This document shows, piece by piece, positions 22,424 through 34,308 of a stretch of DNA of 64,000 bases. Below the pieces are notes generated by a model. The model saw only the letters and a list, made by a program, of their open reading frames with translations, was not told the DNA's origin and made no database searches. A program made the position numbers and the translations under genes. The DNA is from Calycina herbarum (Eukaryota; Ascomycota; Leotiomycetes; Helotiales; Pezizellaceae). How positions within the stretch are numbered: position 1 is the stretch's first letter; each line of letters begins with the position of its first letter. The stretch is from contig LLEY01000224.1 in assembly GCA_001414485.1 (NCBI GenBank), positions 1 to 64,000 on the forward strand. The letters are read 5' to 3'.

Positions 22424-24173
22424 TCACTCAGACGAACTACGGTCTTCTACCTCGAATTCTAAGAGGAAAACTGCCATCGAAGATACCATAATGCCTACAA
22501 TAAAAATTGCCCAGATAATGATCGACATCTTTCTATGTCTGGACAATAATCTTCCAAGAAACGTATAACTCCACCACTTTTGTATATTCTTTTCCAAAAA
22601 GATCATCGATAGGACCCATAAAAGCAAGAAGTCCCAAATCGCCCATTCCAAATAACCAATTATGAAGTATAGTAAATCCCCACCAAAATTATTGCGACCC
22701 CAGGTAATGTTACGATCAAGTTTTTTCAGCGAATTTTTGAAGTTGATTAGAATGCGTATTAGAATTGAAAGACAGAACAAGTAACAGAGCCAAAGTCCCT
22801 TCTTGAACCAAGGTTCTTTCGAAATCTCAGCTCGAAAGGCATTGTTCGAGAGGCTGGGAACTGGAGAGCTGTATGGCGGAATAAATCCTATCTCAGTAGG
22901 AAGCTGCGGCGGTGTTCTGAAATTTGCGTTCTGGTGGACAATATCAAAAGTAGGCGAGAAGAAAGTTCCTGCTTGAAGTATTAGGCTACACCCTATAGAC
23001 TCAAAAAAATAAGATAACTACGAACCGAGGAAGGAAATGAAAGGTAAGACCAAGAGTGCTACAGAGACTACCTGACCAAAAGTCCATGACCTCTGAGAAT
23101 CGAAGGAGCTCAGCTCCACATCATTCTCGAAGCTCAAAAATGTCCCCCAAATGAGAGCTGAGGAGAGCCATGTTATCTAAGAAATATATGAGTAATGAAT
23201 AAGTGTAATGCTTGCTTTCGAAGACGTACCTCCCAGGTACGTGAGCTCAGAAGGTCGTCGTATATAACCATGGAAGCGTATAATGCCCGGAGAAGCCTGA
23301 AGCATATTGAACGAGTGTATCGAGTTAGTAAACTGGGCGAGCTATTGTTTTGAAGCTTAAGCAACGCGAACTGAATTGATTTTGCTGGTTGACCCCTTGG
23401 AAGCTTAGAAGCTAGGTCTAGGACGCCAATGCGATATGACAAAATTGCTAAGCGAGTACAGAAGCTGTAGATGAGAAACCCAACTGTAATAGAAATGTAA
23501 AGCCAGGAGTATCTCTTGGAAGTTACCCTGCCGCTCGCTTCGGTATCTAGGGGAGAGGGGTTGCCATCATCCTCCTTCACACTCTGCCACTCTACACTCG
23601 GATTGTAGAGGCACCAAGCAGGGAAATTCTTCGGTAGAGGACTGTTGTAAATGAAGCCGATAGGAATGATCGCGTATATGAGGAGTGCCAGTAATATACC
23701 CATCCCCAAGATACGAAACAATTTGATAGGCTTGTTTAAGCGAACCTCGTCTCTCAAAATTGTAAGCGTCAACAAATGGGTCATAGTTGAGAACCAAGCG
23801 AGGTTGACAATGGATTCCCAATGGTATATCTGTATCCCTGATTGAAGTTGTGATAACCCACCAACAATCATAGATATTCCAGTTATGACCTGTTGGTCGC
23901 TCATTCCTGTGATCACCGCTCCTAGGGCGAAAGACCAACGATCTAGATTGCGGCTGGTAATCTGGAGCAGACTTCTCTTATGATCGATTATGGCTTTGAT
24001 AATGCAACAAGTAAGAGTAAGATATGCAGTCCCAAGAAATGCAGCTCGGATCTATCTCATTGCTCATTAGCAATAATATCAAATGGATAACAGGGAAGCT
24101 CACTAACCCCGATGCCAGATACATCTGGGTTTGGCAATAACGCGGGATATACGGTGCAGTCTACTGCACCCAT
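22424..24173 (-). CDS. Polytopic integral membrane protein, fungal, unknown
   Basis: Four exons (24173-24108, 24051-23230, 23176-23026, 22971-22424) join in frame to 528 residues. It begins MGAVDCTVYPALLPNPDVSG, an extracellular Cys-containing start typical of a large uncharacterised fungal membrane family, then TM segments around AAFLGTAYLTLTCCII, the well-conserved FALGAVITGMSDQQVITGIS and IYHWESIVNLAWFSTMTHLL, GILLALLIYAIIPIGFIY, YISITVGFLIYSFCTRLAIL, WTFGQVVSVALLVLPFISFL, KGLWLCYLFCLSILIRILI and a final IIWAIFIVGIMVSSMAVFLL: about 9-10 helices. The start is uncertain: an ATG at 24188 or a 7-nt first exon at 24346-24340 are alternatives. No known activity. Confidence 0.75.
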
Positions 24174-24737
24174 TCCATAAGATACCATAGTACAAGTGAC
24201 ACCACAATCAGGCTCGAGAGGTACCAACAGAAAATGAACACCCAAGTGGCTGATACTCGTTCCAAGCGAGGAAGGATAGAGTTCGAATGATAATATTCAC
24301 AATGATAGGAAAGAATAGAAGACTTGAAATGCAACTCACAGCACATGTCCAGAGACAGATGGCAAATTTGACATGTCAAGTTGTACCGAGCTCGTAAAGC
24401 TAAGGGATTCTAGTGCCACAAAACGTTGTCCCACCGTGTATGAAGGATTATTTTGTGGTGACTAAAACAGCAACGGATTGATCTCCAGAACTTCACAAGT
24501 TTGTAAAATTACTGAAGAAACTATTCTCTGATGAACTCAAACTCAAGAGGAGAAATGGAATGAGAAATCAATTGTCCTGGATGTTGTCGTTCAAACTTGC
24601 CGTGCAAGTGCGTCCTGCCATTTAGTTTGACTTAATCATTTCTCTGGAAAATGGATTTCGATTGGCATGTCTCAAAAATAGAGGTTGTGATTTAAGGTGG
24701 CGCATACTAGTTTTGTTCACCCGGATTTTTAGAGTGT
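24174..24737. promoter_or_regulatory. Divergent intergenic region of two membrane-protein genes
   Basis: About 560 bp between the start of the minus-strand polytopic gene and the plus-strand small membrane gene. Part may be 5' exon/intron of the former (see its start alternatives). No motif identified. Confidence 0.35.
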
Positions 24738-25169
24738 ATGATACCTTCACAATTGCCGATGGCCACTCTGCCACTAAAATTCCCGAATCCAAACCATAGA
24801 ATATCTAGCTCGAACTCACCGATATCGCAATCTTCCATCAACCTTTACACCAGAAATAGAAAAACTCGTTCTCAAAAAAGCCACAACCTCCAAATACCTG
24901 CCATAACCTCTGAAATATTCCCCAGAGTGGTGATCAACCACCACCCAAGACCTTCAAACTCCACTGCCCCGATCCAGTCTCACAAGGCTGGATGGGATGC
25001 CCTATCCAGCTGGGCGCAAATTCTCATTATATTTGGAAGTGTATTTGTGTTTGTCGGTACGTTCCCCGCGGCGCATTTTGGCATTTTATATGTATTAATT
25101 CTTTTGAAAAGGCATTATCAAATGTTTCGTCGGAGAAACTCCAGAAGAGAAGAAGAGAAGGGAAAATAG
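24738..25169 (+). CDS. Small membrane protein, unknown
   Basis: Single exon, 143 residues; an internal Met at residue 8 could be the start. The first 85 residues are basic and Ser/Asn-rich without acidic residues until late, compatible with an organelle-targeting region. Then comes one long hydrophobic stretch (AQILIIFGSVFVFVGTFPAA and HFGILYVLILL, about 95-128) that could cross the membrane once or twice, followed by a very basic tail (RRRNSRREEEKGK). No family recognised. Confidence 0.5.
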   Translation: MIPSQLPMATLPLKFPNPNHRISSSNSPISQSSINLYTRNRKTRSQKSHNLQIPAITSEIFPRVVINHHPRPSNSTAPIQSHKAGWDALSSWAQILIIFGSVFVFVGTFPAAHFGILYVLILLKRHYQMFRRRNSRREEEKGK

Positions 25170-26162
25170 TGAGGAGAAATTTAAAACTTTGTGTTGCAAA
25201 TAGTCTTGGATAACTTCAAAGTTCAACGGAGAATTGAAAAGAGTCACATGAAATGGATGAGCAATCAACACAAATTACCTAGTTGCCGATACGTAGATGG
25301 AAAAGAGCTTAACATTCCTAATTTATATTATAATACTCTAGATAAAGAGGAGGGGTAGTAGAGGAGTAGGAGTAGATTTTTAAGAAAGGCATAGACTTTT
25401 TAAAACTTTTCTCGGCTTTTCTCGGCTTTTTTAAACCAGGGAAGCTTAATTCGCGACTCACTGTACCAGAACTTAAGTTGACAAAAAAAAAACAATTTCT
25501 CCATCAAATACCTCATTTCGTCTTATTTATAAAGTTTCATAGATACATATAATCTTACATAAAACCATGAACGCCAAAGCCCTGGGTATATATAACCTTC
25601 CTATAACAATATGTACAATTAACCTCCCCCCAAAAACACCGTTAGATGAACTCCCAGGTTCGACCCAGAAGTCAGCACAAATGAAGATATCTATTTTAAA
25701 ATCTTCTTCAAGAAGTAGTTCCAGCCGCTGCTCAACAGCAAATTATTCCGAACTCATCTAGAGGGGAGTTGTTGAGGCCAATGCGGGGTATGCACATATT
25801 TCGTCGTCAACATGTCCTCTCGCTCATGTCTATCTATCTTCAGTGGTAATCGGCGATGCAAGACAAATCTCCCAAACACAATCGAGGTTGGAAGAAATCG
25901 CGACAAGATCACCCTGAATCTTGCTCGTCGCATCTGGATCTACACCACTATATCGTCACTTGTGCACCGACACTCCCTCCACATAAAATTTCATAGCATC
26001 AAGGCCAAGGAAACCAGCGCAAATCCAAGCCGTCGAATTATTCTGTCTCGGATGGGTTGCTGCTGATGGAGGCGTCCGAAAAGCGATAACAGATGTAGGG
26101 CCCAGCTTGAGGTGGACCTTTCGGGTATATTTGATGCAGTCAGACAATCATGGCAGTAGACA
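25170..26162. other. Convergent intergenic region, about 1 kb
   Basis: Lies between two convergent genes. 25170-25560 is AT-rich with a poly-A run. 25770-26150 has balanced composition and short ORFs on both strands (for example 25956-26147 minus) but no domain or consistent splice model; it could be a decayed gene. Confidence 0.4.
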
Positions 26163-28578
26163 TCACCTCAATGGGAGTGGTGGCAAAGGACGATAATAGT
26201 CCACAGAAGTCATCCCAGATAACGACGTAAGTGTTGTTGTATGACCCCTCGTCCTCCGTTCTTCTTGACGCCTCTGCACTGGACTAGTATCCAGCACCGT
26301 CCCAGAGAATATGTTGTCCGATATCGGGAGAGGCGGTAAGTCCTTGGACTGTGAAGTCAAAGTACTTGACCGTGATAACTTAGGGTTTGGGACTTGTTGG
26401 CTTGTGAAATTCCCATCTCTAGGGCCTCCTTTTTCACCAGTGTCAACAGCCTTCAACAGTCGAGGATGGTTGATGTCAGAAATATCCAACCCCCCAAGCT
26501 TCTCGATATCCCTCGAAATGGGCACATCATCTGTGGCACATTGCTGCCAACCCTCGTAACCCGCCCCCTCGTACGCCATACGTTGTATTTGGAGATAACC
26601 ATCGGAAGTCCAGGAAACACGAGAGAGTGGAGTTCCAAACAGAATTTCTTGGATCTTCCCTCCAACCACATGAATGTAGAGACTGAGGATGACCAACAAA
26701 ATCGAAAGTACCACAATCAGGATGACGCCGATAAGGCTAAAATTTTGGTACCCATCCATGATGTGTATCAATTGACTCGCACATATGGCCTCTTGCGACG
26801 GGTTTTGGTCGAGCCTGACGAAATTTTCTTTGCGAGCTAGTGCCTGCTGTTGCTTTCCAGAGTTATCGTCTTTTCTGTTCTTTTGGTTGTTGCGCTGCTG
26901 GAAACCTTGCGAATTGTCTTTCCCCGATTTATCTCCAACTGTTTGGACGAACTTGATCTGCAAACCAGCGAGTGAAGCAGCGAACCAATAGTCAACCTCG
27001 TTCTGCCATTTCAGCTCAGTCTTATTTCCCACTTGAACAACGTCATTTTGGATCGAAAAGGATGTTGAGTGTGCTTTCAAAGCAGATTCCCCTTGGCTGC
27101 TAACCGTATTGTAAATACCGGAGTCTTGTAGATAATGATTAAGAATTAGTGCGGTGGCATTTTGGAGAGAGTTGAGATTGAGGCTGGGGGTCATCTCCGA
27201 AACATTGGCAGCTGACGCAAGCGAAGTACAGTTCTTAACCCCCTTTGGTAGATTTGGGTTACATATTTGATACTGATCTATACATCCTATCCCAGTGACA
27301 AGACTTTCTGGGCGAAAGACTCGTGTTTTTGGGATCTCTCCATCAAAAGATACGTTGTTAGTATTTGATGAATTGATTGCTCGAAAGAAGGGATCAGGTA
27401 TACTATTTCTGTACGAAACTCCACTCGTTGACAGAAGAAAAACAACTGTATCAGCGTCACTACGCTTGAAATCAGGGATTGGCTTCCAATCAGGTCTTCT
27501 TGGTCGACCTTCCCCTACTTCAGAATGCAAGGCCCTAGCACATCGCGTTAGCTTTGATATTGCGTCTAGAACAGATCACTCACTGTAGCTGATAACCAGG
27601 CGAGGTAAACACGTTGGCTATGGAGTATTCGTAGGTCAGGTCACCAGAATTGAATTTGGTGGTCCTACGCAAATTTTCGTTTTTATTTCTGAGACGCTCG
27701 TCACCTCGTTTGCCCAGATAGTATTGTTGGACAGTTTCGTTCACGAAGGCGGAATGCGGCCCTCCCTCTTGAAACCTTTTGCTAAATTTTGTAGTGTATT
27801 TTCCGAGCTTCAATGGAGCACATGTCGCTTTTTTACGAAAAAGGAGTCTGTCAGAAGGTTTGGCATTTACTCCAAGTACCGTAGCGGTGTCCTGAAAACC
27901 AGTATCTCTAGACCAGGCAGTTTCCACACAGATGCCCTCCGAAAACGGGCAAGTTTCTTTTTCGTCAACTGATTCGATTTTCTGCACAACGTATGTACCA
28001 CATAATGGGTTCGAATCATCCTTGTAGCAAGTATTTGCATACATTGCGGCCCAAGCATCTGTCAGTAGTGCTCTCTTCGCATTCTTGACAATAGTATAGT
28101 TTCTAGTTGCAGAGAAACCACAATTATGTGGGCGAAGAAGGACCTCGTGGCTTGCGAATTTGGTGACTTGAGAAGAGAACACACTGGCAAGCGAGAACCC
28201 CACGGACACCATGAGAGCAATAAAAATGTAATAGAGAGTACTCTTAAACCGAGAGTGGGTAGTTGACATTCCGGGACGCCCCCGCCAATTGAATGAAAGT
28301 TGGCCAAGTCTCAATGCTGCCGTCAACGCAGAACCTGAATTTCGGAGGATCCCTTGTTGTTGATAAAAAATGGGGTGATCTGGTGGTCGATTATTGCGAG
28401 CTTGATGGATGATGTAACTAATAATTGTCCAAAATGATTGACCCGCAGACTGCACGAGAAGTGCAAGGACGTTTTGCAGGATGTCGCCCTGCGACTCCTT
28501 TAGAGTGATAGTAGATCCAAAAATAAAGCCCTTGGAATAATTCTGCCAAACGCCCACAAACACACTCGATCCTCCCAT
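26163..28578 (-). CDS. Large fungal membrane protein with extracellular loop, unknown
   Basis: Exons 28578-27584 and 27534-26163 (49-nt intron, donor GTGAGT, acceptor GCTAG) give 788 residues. The N-terminal part has membrane segments (ILQNVLALLVQSAGQSFWTI; STLYYIFIALMVSVGFSLAS); a long, probably extracellular region (about residues 130-560) has many Cys and N-x-S/T sites; then one strong TM (FSLIGVILIVVLSILLVILS) is followed by a cytoplasmic tail with proline-rich ends (LPPLPISDN, RPLPPLPLR) that could bind SH3 domains. The layout is common among uncharacterised Pezizomycotina proteins. The true start may be further upstream: the frame just upstream reads MSAFKVTVHRSAYR and shifts immediately before the chosen ATG. 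No function known. Confidence 0.7.
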
Positions 28579-29333
28579 TATCGATACGCACTGCGATGAA
28601 CTGTAACTTTGAAAGCTGACATGATATCAAAGAGAAAGATGTGGCGAGGGAACGGTCGAAGCACATTCCATGCAGCCGTTGAAGGATTTAAGGTTGTTCG
28701 GCAGCGAACCACCAACATCTTCAGACGTCCGGTCAAGTCTGATCCGTAGTTACTATAAAACGATATAGTTTCAGGGATGTCGGGTTTGAGCCGCTGAATA
28801 CTGAAGAAAACAGGCGTCTTGAGCCGAGTCGGAACTGTCAAAAAAGCTTGTTCTGGTCGTGCCTCTGAGATGCACTCGCATATCAAACGGAGTCGGTACA
28901 CCTGCGCCACGGAGAAGGCCGAACTCGTATACACAAGAAACACTACTTGTTCTGTGGAGAACCTGGAAGAGCTGAACAAGTGGTACAAACAAATTGAATA
29001 GGGAAGATGACGAATATAAGACGCGGAGGTAACAGACCTCCGTTTCTCGATCTCTTTTCTTACGAGTAAAGGCCTTCGCACAAATCGGGGCGCTAATGAG
29101 ACAAGCAAGATAGAATATAGCGTGCGATTCCATTTTGAAATCTCGGGGAGCAATTGGTTTTCGATTGTCGAAAAATAACCACGTGACGAATTCCATGAAA
29201 CTCCCGGCTCAATCCTTCGACTCCTTCAGGCAGGAATCAGGAGCCACAAACGCCTGATAAGGCTTTGGATAGTTAGAGGGATGGATAGGGCACCGGTTCA
29301 TCGGAATTGGTGCGGGAAACGTCATTCCCGGTT
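28579..29333. other. Gap upstream of the large membrane protein
   Basis: May hold 5' exons of the minus-strand gene below it: minus-strand ORFs of 191 and 141 codons overlap here in two frames (29153-28578, 29196-28771), but neither shows a domain or clean splice into the gene. Left unassigned. Confidence 0.35.
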
Positions 29334-29726
29334 CTAGGCCATGGCAGCCTCCGCACAGCGTTGATACAATTGCCAACACTTGATTTCTGCGACAAAGACA
29401 CGTAGCCGTTCGGTCGCCCTTTCTGGAGTCATGGCTGGGACATTCTGTATGGAAGATAGGACGCGGTTAATTATCTACTTGGTATATATGAATGCTCCAC
29501 TAACCTTGTCAAGACTAAGGCACAAATCATCCCTATCAATCCTGGCGCCACACGAACTACAATTATCCAAGTAGCTAGGTTTTGAGTGTGTTGGTGTTAG
29601 TGTTCCGAGGAAAGCAAAACGAGTTAGGTTTAAAACAAAGCGACAATATAATATATACTCGATAAGAAAATTCAAATACTCTAAGACCTTGAATGCATTG
29701 CAAGCTGAACCGAAAGTGATGTGCAA
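29334..29726 (-). CDS. Small Cys-containing protein, unknown
   Basis: Two exons (29726-29505, 29444-29334) with a 60-nt intron (GTTAGT...CATACAG, phase 0) give about 110 residues. The C-terminal 70 residues look protein-like: NCSSCGARIDRDDLCLSLDK, then MTPERATERLRVFVAEIKCW and QLYQRCAEAAMA before the stop. The start is unsure because the ATG at 29726 lies only 20 bp after the stop of the upstream isomerase gene; a later start or another exon may be right. Cys pairs could bind metal. No family recognised. Confidence 0.4.
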
Positions 29727-29745
29727 TTATACAGTCTTATTTTAT

Positions 29746-30869
29746 CTATATCTTTGAAGTTCGACTGCCGGATTTTGCTACAGAAATTGTAAGCATTTGA
29801 GTCTGAATGGGATTAGGTTGGGGCGATATACACTCCATCAGTTTCTTCTTCTCTACAAACCTCTGCGTTGGTGCTCCATCCACGAACTATCCAATTAATT
29901 AGTGATGGAATATTCAATTGAAAAAGAAAAGAACGTACCCTTTCAGCTAGAGCATCAAGACTATTCACAACGGCGATGAGTCTTCCACTTCTCAGTGGTT
30001 CGTTCTGCAGCCTTTTCGTCTCCATCATGCTTTTCCCATCGTTAACCTCTAACTGGTCTTTGAGATACTTCCGAACGTGATCCTGGAACCCGTCCACAGA
30101 GAATATCTGGTTCACCATACCCCACTGAAGGAGCTCTTCAACATTCAGCTTCCGCCCGAACATGAGGAACTCATTCGCTCGGTGCACGCCCATACTTTGA
30201 GCAAAGTTTATAGCGGAGCCATTTTCGGGTACCAATCCAAGTGCCGAAAACGGAACTTGCAAGTATACGGACGACGAAGCCAGTACAATATCTGATACTC
30301 CAGTAAACCAAGCTGCGCCCCCTCCAACAGCAGGGCCATTCAGAGCTAGAACGAAAACTTTCCGGTGATCAATGATACTGCGGATCATCTCCAGTGCTGA
30401 ATAAGATCAGCGGGGAGTGGTTTGATGAACAAAACTATGGATGACTTACCTGGTGCGAATCGTTCAAGAAACGCCACCTTTTTCTCCGCATCGCTTGCAT
30501 ACTCAACGGTGCTGTCAAGCCCGGAACCTGTAAGATATGTTTTAGCAAGGCTCTCGAAATTTATGCCTCTCCATAATCCAGAGCAAGAAAGGATGCATAC
30601 CTCTGACATCTGCACCGGATGAAAAGAATCTTCCTTCTCCGGTAAGGACGGTGAAAACGGTATCAGGATGCTCATTCAATTCCCGAAGAGCAGAGATGGT
30701 TTCCAGCATGAGTTTGCCACCGAAGGCATTGAGGGTCTTGGGTCGATTGAACTGTTGTCGACCCCGCGTCAGCAATGACCCTTAGAAACTGAGCTCGATG
30801 ATATCGTGCCTTGATAGTACCAATTTGACCTTCGATGGTAAGGATGATATCGTTGTACTTTGAGGCCAT
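29746..30869 (-). CDS. Peroxisomal delta3,delta2-enoyl-CoA isomerase (crotonase fold)
   Basis: Would shift 3-enoyl-CoA to 2-trans-enoyl-CoA during beta-oxidation of unsaturated fatty acids. Exons 30869-30810, 30751-30601, 30527-30450, 30396-29939 and 29886-29746 give 295 residues. Crotonase features: FNRPKTLNAFGGKLM, GEGRFFSSGADVRG (first oxyanion-hole segment), VLALNGPAVGGGAAW (second) and LGLVPENGSAINFAQSMG, where the Glu is the candidate catalytic base. The last three residues are SKI, an acceptable type-1 peroxisomal signal, fitting beta-oxidation. The first intron (30809-30752) must start with GC, not GT, to give IKFNRPK, a GC-AG intron with a GCTGAC branch site. A hydratase of the same fold is the alternative. 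Confidence 0.88.
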
Positions 30870-32709
30870 TCTGAGGAGTGTGATGTGTTTCTTTTGGTGT
30901 TAAAGTAAGTTACAGTTCAATTACGAAAAGAATGGACCGTAAAATGGTTGAGATTGGTATCGCAAGCTTATGGAGGTGGTCATCTTGAGCTCTTCACGTA
31001 GTTGATGCTGAGCTCAAGGAGCCCGAGGTGGTTGGAAAGAGCCGAGGTGAATGAGCACGTGATTACTGATCACAACCTTGATGATTCCGTGGTGCCTTCA
31101 ACATCAGAGCAACGCTCTGCGAAGGTAAGACTGTGAATGCCCTCAACTGGTAATCCTCCCTCAACCCATCAAGCTCCAAGCCATGGAAAGATATAAGCTA
31201 ACTTTGGTAGGGCTTTCGCTACAATCAGACCCCAAAATGCAACCCCCGCTCCCCGATCGATGCCCCTTGAGACTCTTCCATTCCTCTCCAACTTTCCTTC
31301 TTACTCGAAAACATATGTGCGGAGGGTATAAGGGGGTCCTGGCATATTGGGCGAATTCATTCCACAAGTCGAAATCATATTCTACATGTGGCGGCAAAGC
31401 GGCAATAGGTTCGACCACTGTGCGAGCGATCATCGGGCTTCGGACAAGTCTAAGGCACAAATGAGAAAAGGAAAGATATCAAAGCCTAGAAGTACTCGAG
31501 TATGGTGGAACTCAATCATGGTGCAAGGCATTTATCGATATTTCAGAGCCGAGTGCGCTCAAGAATTCGCAGAAACCCAAAGTGTTGAAATGTTCAGTGC
31601 AACCTGGAGAAGCTTGCTGCTCGTATATTTTTGCTTTTTGGCCATAGTTGTGGTAAGTAAGTTATGGTTGATAATTCAGATTGTTCTCGTAATTACTTCC
31701 ATTCAAGTCATATTCTCTTGATAGCTGCGGAGAATTGAATGACCTATCATGGGCCAAGTTGGCAATCCCTTGTTCAGGCTTCCTAAGGTTGTCTGTCGTA
31801 TGCTCAGCTCGCCCCTTCGTGTTTGTGGTTTCAGGCTTTGGACGGGAACTTGGAAGTCTAACGGTGGGCGAAGTAGTTATCGAGTATCTCAATTATGCAT
31901 ATAGTGTCTACTCAAGTGACTGCATCGGTGTTTAATTTTTGGCCATCCAATTTTTGCAAACGGACTCTTTTTCATTTCTACCCTATCAGTGCTCAAGTTT
32001 ACGTTGTGGCCACCAGTTCGGTGACAAGTTCATGAGCTTGAAACGTACCCCGTCACTGGTCAAAATTCAATAAGAAAGCCAATAAGGAAGAGAGCAAAGC
32101 TTCCAGAGCATGAAATAGAGCTCTAGCTTAAGCTTGAATCCACGTTGGCAAAGCTTATCGTCATCAATTTACCTCGCTTACTTACTTTTCTTCGGGCAAG
32201 AGCTCTGACCCACAGACTTTATATACTTCCTTGACACGCGATATAAAACATTATTGTATGCGAGCACACAGACAATATTTGCTAAGGAATTCCGGATTTT
32301 GCGTTGTAGCATCTACAGATGGCAGCCACCACGCGAGTGACGGATGTTTCTCAGTATTCGCTTTGACAGCATCTCGTCCACACTGGCCAATGGTTCCTCC
32401 TCTAGCACATAAATCATCAAAACCTTCCCTGGCATCCGTACGGACCATTGGGCCTAAAATAGCCCGCCGAGTTGTGCATCGCCGTTCAACAATGCCGTCT
32501 TCCATCAACAACAGCGATTGGCTTTCAACAACTTCAATATCTTCGATTGTCGGGTTTGAGTGTTATCGAGTGCCTATACACCAAGGTCTGTAGCATTCCA
32601 TCTTGTCCATATATGAGGTTATTGCTTCGCTATTCACGCCCACAGGCTTCCTTGACCTTCGGACTTCTCTTTCTTGGATGCGTCCCTTACACCCTTATCC
32701 CACTTCAAC
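30870..32709. other. Intergenic, 1.8 kb, no gene accepted
   Basis: Divergent region between the isomerase gene and the receptor gene. ORFs at 31183-31464 and 31347-31721 overlap in different frames and show no domain; the second ends in a hydrophobic segment. 32231-32593 is open on both strands without recognisable product. Confidence 0.4.
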
Positions 32710-34077
32710 ATGGTTGACTCGGCAGTTGCTGTTCCTACCTTAATTGGTAGTGTTCTTTCAACAATTGCTGCTGTATTTATCTTTGCTTGCTATTTGGTGG
32801 TACCTCACCAGCCACATTTCAGGCATACCCTCATTCTCAATTTGGCTGTAGCAGGTAGGTTACTTACTACTTTTACTGAACGCAGGCTCACTAATTCCAT
32901 ATGAAGACCTTCTTAACGGGTTGGACAATACGATCTCTGGCATATATGCATTGAAGAATGAAGGTATTCCAGTTGGGCTAAGTTGTACCTTGAACGGGGC
33001 CATCGGACATCTCACTGACCAAGTATGTCCCTTGCCAAATCATCTCATCACAAAATTACCTTCTAATCATGAATAGACTACGGACTTCTCGATACACGCC
33101 GTAGCCATCGCAACTCTATTTGCCATTCGTCGTAAAAGCTATACTTCCGTCAACGTATCGCTTCTCATTAGCATTGGAATTTGGATAATTCCCTTTACAA
33201 CAAGTAAGCACAACCCTCGTTCTCAACATCTCCCCCATCTAACAAGCTCAGGCTTCATTGGTCTCATCCTTGACATCTACCAACCGATCGACGGAAGCTG
33301 GTGTTGGATTCAAGCATCATCTCCCCCTTCGCTACGAATTAGGTTACGGCTGGCGAATGGTCGTCATCCTAACCGTAACCTCAATACAAACCTACCTAAT
33401 AGTCTACATCCACCGTCACTTCTCCCGCCTCCGCTCCCTCACCAAAACCATCATGACCAACCCCCCGAAATCCCGGTGGTCTGTCTACTCAAATCACACA
33501 TCCCACCTCCCAGAATTCTTCAAAGACTTCGCGATTTCAGACGGTGCAACATTGATGGAAATGGCACTCCCAGATTGTTTCGCGCCCGACCACGAAATTG
33601 AAGATTTCGACGCTACATCTATATACTCCCGCGCAACTCCCTAAGGCACTAGCAATAATCATAGAAACAACACACAAAAACTCACCCCTCCAAACTCTCG
33701 ATCCTCTCGCTCTAACACGATATCCCATCCTCCCTCCCCCCTCCACACCACTTTCCCCTTCCCTCCATACTAGAGAAGAAAACATTTTAAAGTTGTTACT
33801 ACTTAATGCGTATCCCATCACATATGTCCTTCTTCTTCTACCCTTTTTGTTGAACCAGGCTACGGAGGTTTTTGGGATTGAGAGTCGGAGTGTTATGGTT
33901 ATGGAGTGTGCGTGGCAGTATATAGGACTTGCTAATCGGGTTGTGTTTTGTTTTAACGAGAGGATTCCTAGATGGATCGGGGTCTGGTGGAGGGGGGTGT
34001 GGAAGGTTGGAGAGACGGAGAATGGGAAGGGACGGGAGGTTGTTAGAGGGAGTATTACTTGGCCTGTTCATTCTTGA
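32710..34077 (+). pseudogene. Git3/cAMP-receptor-like seven-TM receptor, frameshifted
   Basis: Exons 32710-32854, 32907-33022, 33077-33203 and 33252 on encode a class related to fungal glucose/cAMP-type GPCRs. It starts MVDSAVAVPTLIGSVLSTIA with TM1, LILNLAVAD, DNTISGIYAL, CTLNGAIGHLTDQTTDFSIH (TM3 with the conserved Cys), VSLLISIGIWIIPFTT and the CWIQASSP loop. At the C5 run 33323-33327 the frame is lost: sequence after it (LRYELGYGWRMVVILTVTSI, TM5) continues in another frame, which a run of four C would restore. That frame stops at 33642, while TM6-TM7 (NAYPITYVLLLLPFLLNQ, QYIGLANRVVFCFNERI) continue to 34077 in the third frame, through a second shift or an intron such as 33543-33650. Either a real pseudogene or an assembly error. 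Confidence 0.7.
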
Positions 34078-34247
34078 TGGGGCACTTGGGATTTGAGTTT
34101 GGTTGGGAGTTGGGGTAAACAGGACACTTGCTACTCATGGGACTTGTAAATCTCATTTTGGCCCACGCATTTGATATTTAGCTTACTCGCTATTGAATGG
34201 CTTACTTGCGACTTCGTTTTTGGCCTCTAAATGTAATGTTGGGCTTA

Positions 34248-34308
34248 CTCGCTATTTCCTGGGTTACTCAACAATTATGCACGTCAGTCCAAGAGAGGAA
34301 ATAGCGAG
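34248..34308. repeat. 13-bp inverted repeat, potential hairpin
   Basis: CTCGCTATTTCCT (34248-34260) is exactly complementary to AGGAAATAGCGAG (34296-34308) across a 35-nt loop. A second direct copy of GCTTACTCGCTATT starts at 34181. Function unknown. Confidence 0.6.

Noticed and set aside
20775..25169. Possible metabolic cluster around the RutA-like gene
   Set aside because: Neighbours are unrelated membrane proteins of unknown role on both strands; no other pyrimidine-catabolism gene is present.
31347..31721. 124-aa ORF with a hydrophobic end in the isomerase-receptor gap
   Set aside because: Overlaps another equally plausible frame, has no domain and no consistent splice model.
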